A stretch of DNA of 64,000 nt, from contig VJWN01000001.1 in the NCBI GenBank assembly GCA_007644065.1, forward strand, positions 138,340 to 202,339. Direction: 5' to 3'. The translations under genes and the position numbers were made by a program. The stretch comes from Margaritispora aquatica (Eukaryota; Ascomycota; Leotiomycetes; Helotiales; Discinellaceae). The notes under the pieces are model-generated. The model worked only from the letters and a program-made list of their open reading frames with translations, searched no databases and was not told the origin of the DNA. Positions 34,340-45,097 of this stretch are shown here, piece by piece; position 1 is the stretch's first letter; every line of letters starts with the position of its first letter.

Positions 34340-37300
34340 TGTGGCGGTTGGTTGGGTGGTTAGACAGTGAGTGAGGATATATACTGGTGGTTTCTAGGTA
34401 TGTAGTAGTGTTGGTGAGTGGTAGACACTGGTCTTGGATTGATGCTATAGAGTAGGACAAAAGGTTGATATAGCTGAAGGAAATAAGAAAATAGAGGTAG
34501 AGAGAGAATAGAACTTCAACTTGTACTTGTACTCCCTTACTTAACCTCACATGTAAAAGCAAAGCTCTCTCGCAGCGGCTGTTTTGGCTGGTTATTCGGT
34601 TGCATCAAGTCTGGAGAACTTTGCGGGGGAAAGGGGCCGAGGCATAGCGGCAAATGTGGATTGTAGTTATCCCCGGATCACGTGTAAGGGGCCTTGGTGC
34701 GGAGAAAATTGACGCGAGAAGATCAACTTTGTTTAGTAATCATTTTCTCTCGCAACAACTGTCATCACAAGTACTTAGCTCACCGCGCTGGGCTATAGTT
34801 GGATACTTGCATCTGTCAGCTACACCCTCAAATTAGTAACACACTTCTTCAGTTAGTGAGTGCTAGCTCCAGCGATAAAAGCTGTATGAGAAGCTACGTT
34901 TGAGCATCAAAGGCTTTGCAACAGGTGTTCCATGGTGCTCAACTCTGCGTGTTCGCATCTTCCTTGTTAAATTATGTTGCAGTTTGCTTTTGAGCATTGC
35001 GAAAGAGCTTTGTTAAGGCTGTGGTCTTTGGTTTATGTTGGAAATTTTGAGATAGTTTCTCAGTCCTCATCAATAGACCTATATATTTAGCTTTGTTCAT
35101 ATTTCTTCAACTGTGTTTGTTCTTATTGACTATACCTCGGTGGATTCAAGGAGCTAATCTATTCTTTCTTGCTTGGGGCACGTTGTACTGTCTAGGCTGT
35201 CGAGTATTGATGTCCAGATGTTCATGTTGGGTACCTATCTAGCTTGGCAAGAAGACCTGCATTGTGTGGTGTAGTGCTACTCGAGACATCAGCTTCATGC
35301 ACATATGGCCTAGTAATATTTCTTATCTCGAGGGGATATTTCTCTGACTTCCACTTTGATCTCAAACTTGGGATTATTGTCACATGACCGGCTTCACATG
35401 ACCTGTTTTCGAGAGAAGTGCAATATGATAGTGTTTCGTCATATCTTAAAGACATACCAATGACAATTACTACCTCAACAGAAGATGTTTATTGAGATCT
35501 GACAGACTAGCATTTCGGAGAAGTTGAAATGATTGCGAAGTTTTGGGCTGAACAATCATCTCTGTGTTGCAAATCCAAACAAAGCATTCCAGACTGATTT
35601 GGTATAACAATAAATTTGCTAATTTCGACCTTTGCAAGAGCAATTGAAATAGCTGTGACACAAGGCCTAGTGTTGGGCTGCTTAAGGTTGGTCACTAAAC
35701 ATGTCTGTCAGCCAAAATGATACGCAAGGAATGTGACAATGGATGATAGAACAACATTCACCACATGTGACACAGTTGGTCACTTTAAATGAACCTTTGC
35801 TTTCGCTTCTAAGATTAATGTCAATTACTGAGGGAGACTAAGATATACAATCTTGGTTATAGATATGATGAAGAAGTGATGAACTTTTGCTTGAAAGTTC
35901 GGCCCCCTTTTGCGACAACTACTTTCGATATGACACTGCAGCTACCAAGGCCAAACTCATATTTTTCTCTTGCCTTCAGTCTTGGTCTCATGGCCTCTCA
36001 TACAGCGAGAGTGCGAGAAAGGGATTCCCACGACTTCCAGCCGTGGCCTTTTCATATTGCAAAGTGATCATTCCGCTGCTCCTTTCAGAAAGAAGGAAGG
36101 TACTCAAGGAAAACACACCCACACTCTATCAAGATAGGAACATATTTCCTCATCAAGCCCTCCTAAGAAAAAGCCACAAAGATCTACCCTCCTCCACCAG
36201 CAAAAACTTAAACATCCATCCAATCACCCGAATACGGCCCTGCTCAGATCGCATTTCTAAGCGAATCAGGAACCGAATGACAAGCCTTGAAAGCACAAAC
36301 AATGGCATGTGCACCTTAGTGATCAAGGCACACAAAAGAAGCTTGATTTGAGTGCATCGTCCACCGGCACTTCTTGCTTCTGATTCGCAACTGCCAAGAT
36401 GTGTGCACCTTATCTACCGTTCGGTTCGGGAAGGTCAAAGATCGCTTCGGCTTGGCATTGCTTGGTATACAGGGGGAGAAGTCAGGAGCCGAACCGAACC
36501 CCTGAATGACTATGGCGGGGTCAAGATTGTGAACTCAGGGCATGGAGTTTGGTATTTTGTTCATTGTGAGATTGTAAGTGGCCAACAGTTCTACTTCTAT
36601 CAAGTTGCATGATATGTAGTAATCTTAATAACCAGGGCTTTACAGAAACTCTGGATTGTTGCCCCTATCGAGAACAGCACCTGTGTAAACTAGTCCACAC
36701 CTTCATAAATCACCTTGATTTTAGCCGACATTAACAAAGAGTTCTAGGTGACATTTTTATTTTATATTTCAAGTTTCTATTATCATTCATTTTCAGGATT
36801 AAAATACAGATCAAGGTCGGTTTCAACTCGCCTCGCTTAACTTCATTCATTGAAGTGAAGTTAACACCAGTTTACTTCATGTCATGACAAACACTTCAAG
36901 AATCTCACATCTCGCACGTCCCCGAGATCTCCTTCCTTCGGTAGATATCAAAGCCGCTGCAAGACATAGAAATCGCCAACAATCACCCCACTACTAAACC
37001 CCACCACACCATCCACACATCAAATCGCCGTGGTTATCTGCAAGCGCCCGTCTTTAAGCTTGAAAGTGCGGCAGCCAATGACACGCCACCCATGAGATCT
37101 GCATTACCTACCTTCTAGAAGACATCGCAGGCACATCGCGGACAGCCTCTCCTTCCCCTTTAAAGTCTTGGTACTGCAACTGGACGTGGTGTATTCGAGG
37201 TGTTTGTTGCCAAGAGAATGTGTAATATAGCAGGATATGCTGGTCCTGCAATAAGAGGCTGATGGAGGCGATGGAAGTGCCCGGGAAGGTACATACCTTC

Positions 37301-37706
37301 CATTTGGAGGGCCTTGGCCCTTACTTTGCGTTGGTAGCTGTTGAGAGCCTTCTTCTTCTGGATGGTTCTGAGAATGCGATTGTGACTAAGTGGAGGTCGA
37401 TGGGAACTTCGACCGCTTGAAGGTGATGATATGAGATTGTGGGATAGAAGGCAAGCATAGAGTGGGCGATGTTGAACAGTATATATATCAGTGTCGAGCA
37501 CCTTGATGGTTGATCACCTCAGACAGCATCGATCTCGCAACACTTCGAGCAATCTCAGTCTTCTCCATCCAGTGAGTATCTTCCAATTCTCCCAAGTGAA
37601 ACGTAAAAACACACAAGTGTTTCACACCCAACACCGCCAATGCTCAAACCTTGCTAACCAGCTCTCCATCAGGCATCTATCCAATTATCCACTACCTCCC
37701 TTCAAA
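34340..37706. other. Long gene-poor spacer (3.4 kb)
   Basis: No gene is called. Frames at 35876-36612 lack starts, splice logic or domains. A minus-strand frame at 37160-37501 contains an intron-like GTATGT..TGCAG segment (51 nt, in frame) but no ATG, so it was left out. An inverted repeat lies at 36419-36499, and the M43 promoter must be just before 37707. Confidence 0.4.
36419..36499. repeat. Perfect 11-bp inverted repeat
   Basis: GTTCGGTTCGG at 36419-36429 is repeated as CCGAACCGAAC at 36489-36499 with a 59-bp spacer. Each arm is itself a near-tandem GTTCG/GTTCGG, so it could be a dimeric protein-binding site or chance. Confidence 0.6.
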
Positions 37707-38866
37707 ATGGCTCGTTTTGCATTCCTCGCACTGGCACTCGCCAGCTGCCTCAACCCCATCGCTGCCCACCCAGCCAACGGCCCCCGCGCCACAGTAATGG
37801 GCTGCGGTGTCGAGCCCACCGCCGAGTTCATCGCCACCGCAGCTGCGATGGCCAAGGTTGAGGCAAACGCTACCTACCACGCTGCCATGAACTTGAAGGT
37901 CGACAGCGCTGTCTCCGCTGCTGCTGTTATCACCATTCAGACTTACTTCCACGTTGTGGCTCGCTCGTCTGCGCTGTCTGGTGGCTATGTCACTGCTGCT
38001 ATGTTGACGAACCAGTTGGCTGTTATGAATTCCAACTATGGTATGTTACTTCGATCTTCTTGATGTGAATTAGTTGGAATTGGGATTAGGATCATGGAAT
38101 GAGACTAATGCGTTTGATAATAGCTCCTTTCGGAATTCAATTCGCACTTGCCGGCACGGATTACACCATCAACACCAGCTGGGCATCTGATGGTGCTGAG
38201 TTGGCCATGAAGAAGGCTCTTCGCAAGGGAGGCTATGCTGCTCTCAACATCTACTTCCAATACGCCATTGGAGGCAACCTCGGAGTGAGTCCATCTCGCA
38301 CCAAAACCAAAACACCTCGCTAACAACCCCACAGTACTGCTACTTCCCTACCACCGTCACCACCGGCTCCAACGACTTCTACGTAAGTCCTTTTCAGTGA
38401 ACCCCAACTACCACCACCCCCCACCCCCACATCCCTTCACATCACTAACACCGAACAGTACGACGGCTGCTCCATCCTCTACACCTCCGTCCCAGGCGGC
38501 AGCGCAACAAACTACAACCTAGGCAAGACCGTAACCCACGAAGTCGGCCACTGGTTCGGCCTGCTCCACACCTTCCAAGGCGGCTGCACCGGCACCGGCG
38601 ACAGCATCGCCGATACGCCTGCTCAGGCCTCCGCTACCAGCGGATGCCCCGTTGGAAGAGACTCCTGCACCAGCACTGGTGTTGACCCAATCCACAACTA
38701 CATGGATTATTCTTATGAGTGAGTTTTCCATTTCAGGGGGAGATGGGTTGGGAGTGGGCTAGGGCTAGGGCTAACAGATGTGCGTAGTTCTTGCTACGAG
38801 GAATTCACTCCAAACCAGAACACCAGAATGTTGAGCATGTACAACACCTACCGCGCTGGTAAGTAA
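37707..38866 (+). CDS. Secreted metalloprotease, M43 (MEP1-like) family, 5 exons
   Basis: Zinc metzincin predicted to be secreted and to degrade extracellular protein, 293 aa. Exons are 37707-38040, 38124-38284, 38335-38382, 38459-38718 and 38788-38866; all introns are GT..AG with intact frame. A signal peptide ([20 protein letters not shown]) starts the protein. The zinc site [11 protein letters not shown] is at about 208-218 and the Met-turn is NYMDYSYD. Paired cysteines ([32 protein letters not shown]) suit the disulfides known in this family. The short third exon of 48 bp is unusual but needed. The 3' end is slightly uncertain: splicing at GTAAGT (38859) to an acceptor before 38932 would give an alternative tail instead of GK-stop. 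Confidence 0.93.
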
Positions 38867-39997
38867 GCGCATGCACGCGTGCAAACCTCGACATCCCACT
38901 CCACTGCTGCAACAACACGACAACAAACAGCATTCAGCAGGGAATGGATGGGTCTGACTGAGGAGATGATATACTGAGAGCTTAGACTACTGGAAATAGC
39001 GAGGGAGACAGGCTGGTAGAGTAGAGTTTTCTGGTTAGGAGGCTGGGTGGATAGATGGAGATTTGTAGATATGTAGGTAGATGATGGGTAGAGAGATGAA
39101 CGAACAAATCAAGATGACATCACGAGACCGACAGAACCGGAATTGAAAACTTTCACTTTGCTGCTCCGACAGTGAGTGTCTCTTTCTCCTTCCATCTCGC
39201 TTCTTCCCAAAAGCCAGTCAGCGAGAACCTCAAATCTCCAGCCACTCTCACCACCTCTCCCCTTCCCGCTCCCTTCCGTCTTGCTTGTCCTTTCCCCACG
39301 ACCTGCTTAAGATTCCAAGTCCCCGCCCCCTTTCCCACTCTCAAGGCCAATCACGAGGTTTGTTGGTTTCAAGTTATTTCAAATTACCTACCTACCTACC
39401 TACCTACCTACCTACCTAAGGTACTTACCGACCTACCTGCGTGTCTCTCTTTATACGTACGATGTACCTACGCGCCTCGGCAATAGAACTACCTATGCAA
39501 CCTAACTAAGTTCCTTAATTCCCCCCCCACCACTCACTCACTCACCACTACTTACCAGCAACCACCACCACCACCATCAACAATTAAGCGAGTCCACCAA
39601 TCCTGAGCTAATACAGCGACGCAAAACGAACTACCAAATCTCATTGCAACTCCATATAAGGAGATTCGCATCACGAAATATGTGATCTCGTCTCAATACC
39701 TAAATTCGGCGAGCGTCATTTTATCTAGAAAGTCATATAACAGATAACAGGAGAACAAATCCATAAGCTTTCCAAAAAAGAAAAAAATCTACATGCTAGC
39801 GACAGCGACAACACACAGACTACCTCTATCAGAGTTACAAGAACTGTAACAGCAAGAAACACCAAGCGAATCTATGTCTACCCTTCCTCTTTTCTCTCTA
39901 TTCTCCCCTCTTCCACCCCTTCCATTCTCTTCTTGACCTCACCTTACCTAACTTCACCTCATTTTACCCCGTCTCATCTCACTTCCCCTCAGTCAAT
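38867..39997. other. Intergenic with low-complexity DNA
   Basis: Convergent spacer. It holds a (CCTA)n microsatellite and pyrimidine-rich tracts (39880-40000); no gene is seen. Confidence 0.5.
39386..39418. repeat. (CCTA)n microsatellite
   Basis: About eight head-to-tail copies of the tetramer CCTA; related TACC/TAGG runs recur near 48896-48923. Confidence 0.9.
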
Positions 39998-42559
39998 TCA
40001 CATAGCCCCACCATCAGTAGTCCCATCCCTCGCTGCTGCCGCCGCCTCATCCACAGTAACACAAACCCTCGCCAAAGCAATGTCTCCCAGCAGTTCCCTC
40101 AGCCTCACCACCCACGCACTCAAAAGCCCCTCATATATACCGCCACTTGCACAAAGCCCCCTCTTCTGCTCCACCAGCGTATTCACCATCGCATGGCAAC
40201 CCGCCAGTAACCGCTGGGCCATCGCGTCTGCAGTATCCAACATGCGATGCCGATTCGCGAAATCGTAGTATGGACCCATCACCGCACTGTTCATGCGAGA
40301 TTCGCACAGCAGAATCCTCGCTTCGGAGAACAGGCTCAGAGATTCGCAGTTCTGCAGGTGGAGCTGGATAATTTGCGCAGCTGATGCAAAGGCGGCTACG
40401 TTTCCGCGCTGTTGAGCATCCTGGATGTTGCTGTATATGTCTTGTATGTACTTGTTTTCGTCCAGGATCGATTGCACCGTGGTTACATCCCCTTCATTAA
40501 ACAGCAGCATGTTGTATAGCTCAAGCGCATACAATTCGTTCTCCGCCGCGTCTTTCGCTTTGACATCACCTATACCCTTGAAAAGATGATATACACTGCG
40601 TGCGAAGATGCGCGCTCCCTTGTTCCAGTTCAGACAGTCATTGTGCCGGTCTGTATCCCACTGACCATCGTTATCGTTTTCCATTCTAAGCAGAACATCG
40701 ACCTGTTCCTCATGGACCTCGCGTGTGTTCCATATAAAGCGTAACAGCTGTTGCGTGATCTTAGCCCTTAGTCCTGTTGTAGCAAGAGCAGGATCTCGTA
40801 ACTTCTCCAAAACTGCCAACATGTCGGTGATATACTGGCTCATCACTGAGGCTTTTAACCAGAAGTTTGAGTTCCAAATATCGTTGTTAATCAGCTTCCT
40901 TCCAAACTTGACCAGAGATCGGTTCATTGGCAAAACGGCATAAGATTGTTTTTTGAGCTCAAGTTCCATCAGCTGACGCAATTCAGCTAGTTTATGGAGG
41001 GGGGTGTCCATACGGTAGGAGTGAGTTGCTTCAATCTTTTCGCCGCCAGCAGGTTGGGTGTTGTCAAGCAATGTTCTTAGTATATACCTCGTGCCTACTC
41101 CAAGTGAACGGAAATGTATAATTTTCATGCCAAACAATGGCAATCCTGCCCTCTATCTCCACCTATCAGTTTTTGTCTATCAAGGGAGCTCATGCGACTT
41201 ACCCAAAATTCCATTTGCTGTATATCTTCATAGCACGAAGCCTTCAGAGGGTAAAATTCTTGAGTATCGTATAGAGGAGGGGATATCAATATATAAGACT
41301 GCTCTGCACAGGTGATCATTGAATACGAAGGCCAAATCGTTCCGATAAAGCAGCCCAAATTGGCTTCTCCATTTACACTTGATCTCATGGGAAGTGGAAT
41401 ACCACCAAAGACCTATGATAAGTGATTAGCTCTTGTAAACTTATCTATATTCTGGCGAGAAACTGACATTATGTTCCATTGAGAACCCTAGCTCTGAAAT
41501 GGCATCATTCATCCAGACCGGTTCATAAAAAGTTCCATTATATAATATTTGGGAGTGAACAATCCACATCCCATGCTGTATCCATCAGCTCTGATTTTAG
41601 TTGAATGGCTGGGCGCAATTACCACAATTTCGTGCAGAATGGTGTTAGCCACTTGCCATTGAACGCACATGATCTCCATATCGGTCAAGTCATCACGCAT
41701 GAGAGCAACGAGTGGGCCATAGCTTATGGACACGAATATTTTCCCCACTTGCGAGGTCCAAGTTAATCCCGAACTTTCCTCAAGGGTGCAATCTTGTGGA
41801 GACTCAGAAGGATGTTTGAATCTGATTTCTAGGTGATAACCACTTGTTGTTTCTGACAATGGCGATATCATTCGCCTGAAAATATCCTCCATTATTTTAT
41901 TGGTGGCATCAGAAAGCTGTTTGGTTAGCACCTTTGGCGGTTTGGCGCATAATGTCGGCGATTTTCCCGTAGGACGGAACCTTTTAGGATCAACTTTATG
42001 ATATTCGGATCCAAAAACCCCCATAAACTGAGCTCATCAGATTTTTTGGACCTAGCGGTGTGAGAGTGCAACATACCCATGATGTCTGGCTGGCATTATT
42101 TAACAGGCAAGTAGCAATTTGGAGAATTGGTCGCAACACCTCCCAAACCCTATCGTCCCACGCTGACCCTGCGAGAGGTTAACTTCATCCGATGAAACCA
42201 TCACGCAGAAGCACCCGAGACTTACATACTCCAGAACCATCTATTAAATTGTACATGTGGCGTCTCGTATGTTGATGCCATGGTGTGCGCTCCCAATTGT
42301 CACGTTCCAAGATGGGATGTACATCAACTGTGAGATTCCCCGGCTTCAATTTTCTCGACGTAATGGCGTCCAGAGTGATCAACTCTCTCACGGTGAATTT
42401 TTGAAGCTTTGTTTCCTGATACAATTCGCGATCGTCGAGCTCATGTGCCTGAGGATTCAGCACAAGTCGAGGGAATTCAGTATCCGTTGGGGTGAAGCCC
42501 GAATGATCTGGATTATCGGGATCGCGAATGCCATATTTTGGAGGCCATACCCATGCCAT
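39998..42559 (-). CDS. Uncharacterised protein with split HExxH motif, 753 aa, 7 exons
   Basis: Reconstructed from seven frame-compatible exons: 42226-42559, 42077-42168, 41623-42027, 41468-41575, 41203-41412, 41088-41162 and 39998-41035. Splicing at a GTAATT donor joins ILHEIV to HGMWIVH, creating an HEIVH motif at residues 274-278, typical of zinc metallopeptidases. Downstream lie EPVWMNDAISELGFSMEHNV and FGGIPLP, a candidate third-ligand region with Glu305 and Glu311. The rest is an alpha-helical C-terminal half with no named domain. There is no signal peptide, so it should be intracellular. I recall other fungal proteins with the same HExxH...ELGxxxE..FGG order, but name no family. One intron (41163-41202) is only 40 bp, and the start at 42559 is inferred. 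Catalytic activity is unproven. Confidence 0.72.
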
Positions 42560-43474
42560 TGAGTTAGGTGAGCAGCACAATCGCTGTGAGATTCAAATTC
42601 GGTTTTCGTATCGGTATGAAGCATTGTGTTGGTAATGCTGCGGTGAGATAAGTTCTTTGATTGTGGACAGGTTCGGGAAGCCTTCAGTCAAACGGTTCTT
42701 TGTACTGAAATTCCCTCTCAATTCGGCGCAAGAAAAACTTTTTTGAAACTTTCATTGTTCGAGATAAAGAACTCATTGTCTAAACCATGGTAAGGTTGTG
42801 TTCTTAACCAGATGGTGAATAAAGAGACTTAGCACAATTTGACTAGTTGCCCGCTGGTCTATGAGGGTATAAGTCGCAAATTCAAATTGAGATTATGTCA
42901 CCCTCCTATCGTTGATGATAGTATTAAGGATTGTAAAAGAATCTCGCATCAGACGTATGCAGAATCATCGTGAGATATAAGAGAATGTTATAATATAACT
43001 CCTCTCAGACTGCCACACTCTTATGGTAATGTGTGGGTAGGCATGTAAAGATGAAGAAGACCGTGAAAAGAAATAGAAAAGAAAGCTAGGAAGGTTGAGC
43101 AAATGCTCTCAAGCGGGAAGGAGAGAAGGCATTGGCAGCTTAGCTTGCACCATTCCTCCTTCCTCAGTAGCTTCAATCAAGATGAAAAAGCTAGTAAAAG
43201 AAAGAACTAAAGCAGCATATGATAGTGGTATTATTTCCACCCTGGAGTTTGATCATGTCCAATTAAATGAGTGGTGTCGTCTTATATACGATAAGTGATA
43301 TGTACGTGTGAAATCATCCATCCCACCACCTCGTTGCTACTAGCCCACTACTCTCACTATCGAGAACCTCCACTTCCTTTCGATATGATGTTCTATATCT
43401 CTCATCTTCTAACCCAGTCTGGTCTGATATCATTTTCGTGGTTCCATTCTCTCTACACCGTATAAGCCAAGTAT
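42560..43474. other. Intergenic, no gene seen
   Basis: This lies between the 5' end of the HExxH gene and the 3' end of the repeat-peptide precursor. The plus-strand frame at 43095-43298 is unsupported. Confidence 0.5.
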
Positions 43475-44200
43475 TTATTCCTGACCATGTCCCGCTGGCA
43501 ACAAAGCCAACAGGTCCGCAGCATTCTGAGCTCGCTTTTCCTTCTCCGCGCCATGTCCAGCTGGAAGAAGAGCCAAGAGAGACGCGGCGTCGTTGGCACG
43601 CTTCTCGGCTCCGTGGCCAGCTGGAAGCAAAGCCAAAAGAGCTGCAACATCTTCGGCTCTCTTTTCGGCGCCGTGACCGGCTGGCAGAAGAGCTAATAAG
43701 CTCGCTGCATCGTTGGCTCTTTTATCTGCACCATGGCCTGCCGGCAACAGAGCAAGCAGTGACGCGGCGTCATTAGCACGCTTCTCTGCTCCATGTCCTG
43801 CTGGTAGAAGAGCTAACAGACTCGCTGCATCGTTAGCTCTCTTTTCGGCGCCATGGCCTGCTGGCAAAAGAGCAAGCAGCGACGCAGCATCATTAGCACG
43901 CTTGTCAGCGCCATGTCCAGCCGGAAGCAAAGCCAACAAGCTCGCAACGTCCTCCGCCCTCTTTTCGGCACCATGTCCTGGGGGAAGCAGAGCAAGCAGC
44001 GACGCGACATCACCAGCCTCACGAGCAGTGAGCTGGTCGAACTCCTTCCCGGCCATCACGATGGCGGCTTTGACATCCTCTGGGATGGTCCCTGGCTCAC
44101 GTGAGGAGAGCTGGTTGCGGGCAGCGATATGGGAGCGGCCGGCGAGAGAGGTGGATGCAAATGCGACCAGCGCGATGGAGAGGATTGTGTGGGCGTGCAT
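43475..44200 (-). CDS. Secreted Kex2-processed repeat peptide precursor (candidate), 241 aa
   Basis: Single-exon secretory precursor. Residues 1-20 are a signal peptide ending SLA. A pro-region with acidic and basic stretches (EDVKAAIVMAGKEFDQLTAR) follows. From residue 61 there are nine units, mostly 20 aa, with consensus ANDAASLLALLPAGHGAEKR. Units 1-8 end in Lys-Arg, the site cut by the Golgi protease Kex2, so cleavage would release about nine near-identical peptides. Unit 1 has PPGHG, unit 8 has an extra EK before KR, and unit 9 ends GQE at the C-terminus. This matches the architecture of fungal Kex2-processed repeat proteins, which include dikaritin RiPP precursors, Ustilago Rep1-type proteins and alpha-pheromones. 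The core lacks Tyr and Cys, so it does not fit known dikaritins or Cys-type pheromones, and no UstYa/DUF3328 gene is nearby. Processing and function are inference. Confidence 0.85.
   Translation of the reverse strand: MHAHTILSIALVAFASTSLAGRSHIAARNQLSSREPGTIPEDVKAAIVMAGKEFDQLTAREAGDVASLLALLPPGHGAEKRAEDVASLLALLPAGHGADKRANDAASLLALLPAGHGAEKRANDAASLLALLPAGHGAEKRANDAASLLALLPAGHGADKRANDAASLLALLPAGHGAEKRAEDVAALLALLPAGHGAEKRANDAASLLALLPAGHGAEKEKRAQNAADLLALLPAGHGQE
43478..44020 (-). repeat. Nine 60-bp coding tandem repeats
   Basis: The units are almost exactly 60 bp. Neighbouring units encode the same peptide with different synonymous codons, in two alternating DNA types. The plus-strand segments starting at 43681 and 43801 resemble each other, and those at 43741 and 43861 resemble each other, giving a 120-bp higher-order period. 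Confidence 0.88.
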
Positions 44201-45097
44201 GGTGAGTGAGAATATTTTGAGGTTTAGAATTAAGTGAGTTTTAGTGATGGTGATGTGTAGTTAGATAAGAGGAGGTGGTTGATTATTAGATTGGAACCTG
44301 TCGAGGTGTGGAAAAATCGCTGTCGAGAGGAAAGTATCGCTTTTCTATATACTCATTATCCTCCCATCGTAAATGTCTCCCAAATAAGCTCCAGGATGAG
44401 TTGAGTCGTTGTCACGACGGAAACTCAGCAAAATTGGAGATCCAATCAACAGGTGTTTCCACCTGCTACTGCATTGTCGAATCACACCGGAAATTCTCTT
44501 ATCTCTGACGGAAACGTCATTTATGAACTGATTGAGATCAGTCGTGAGGCCAGGAAGAAGACAAGCTGAAGACGAATTCGCTGATCAGATTGAAGATCTA
44601 GCATATCCATCTGAAGATCTGAAGAGCCTCATGTGCCAAGGAAGTTTGGAACCAGAATCAAATCAATCAGAACCTCTCAAAATCTGGATCTGATATGAAG
44701 ATTCCCAACTTGTAGAACAATTGATGTCTCAGAGATCACTTCGGGAGTATGCCGTGTTGAGGAAGAGCTTTATGGCGTGGGGCTCAAAATCAAGCATTTC
44801 CGACGGGAGTCAATGCTCTTACCGGCCCGGATCTGGCTCATGCAACGCTTTGAACATGGAGAATGCTTTATAATTCGTTTCAAGACTTGTTTGCGTTTCA
44901 ACGGAGATCTTTGACTGTGTGAACAGATGGGTCCCAATGGTGCTTACAGGTTGGATGCTTCAAGTTGGATTTTGTTTTCTTGATTAGAAGTATTCGTTGC
45001 TTCAGCAATCGTTGCCGAATGTCGAATATCGCTCTTCTCTAATTCTTGTGTCTAACTTCGGCATGGCGAGGGAGTTTTAATTGATTTCGCAGCCACT
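44201..45097. other. Intergenic, no gene seen
   Basis: This is the upstream region of the repeat-peptide gene and the 3' flank of the kinase. Repeated GAAGATCT-like words around 44570-44640 are noted but not interpreted. Confidence 0.45.

Noticed and set aside
37160..37501. Minus-strand 113-codon frame with an intron-like GTATGT..TGCAG segment
   Set aside because: There is no ATG upstream and no recognisable protein; only the intron-like segment supports it.
40725..40943. Plus-strand frame inside the HExxH gene
   Set aside because: Shadow of the long minus-strand last exon.
43475..44200. Idea that the repeat gene is an alpha-pheromone or dikaritin precursor
   Set aside because: The repeated core has no Trp-Cys..Cys pheromone pattern and no Tyr; no UstYa-type gene lies in the window.
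43713..44237. 174-codon plus-strand frame across the repeat gene
   Set aside because: It is the antisense of the 60-bp coding repeat, kept open by the repeat's period. The minus frame has a signal peptide, KR sites and synonymous variation, so it is the real one.
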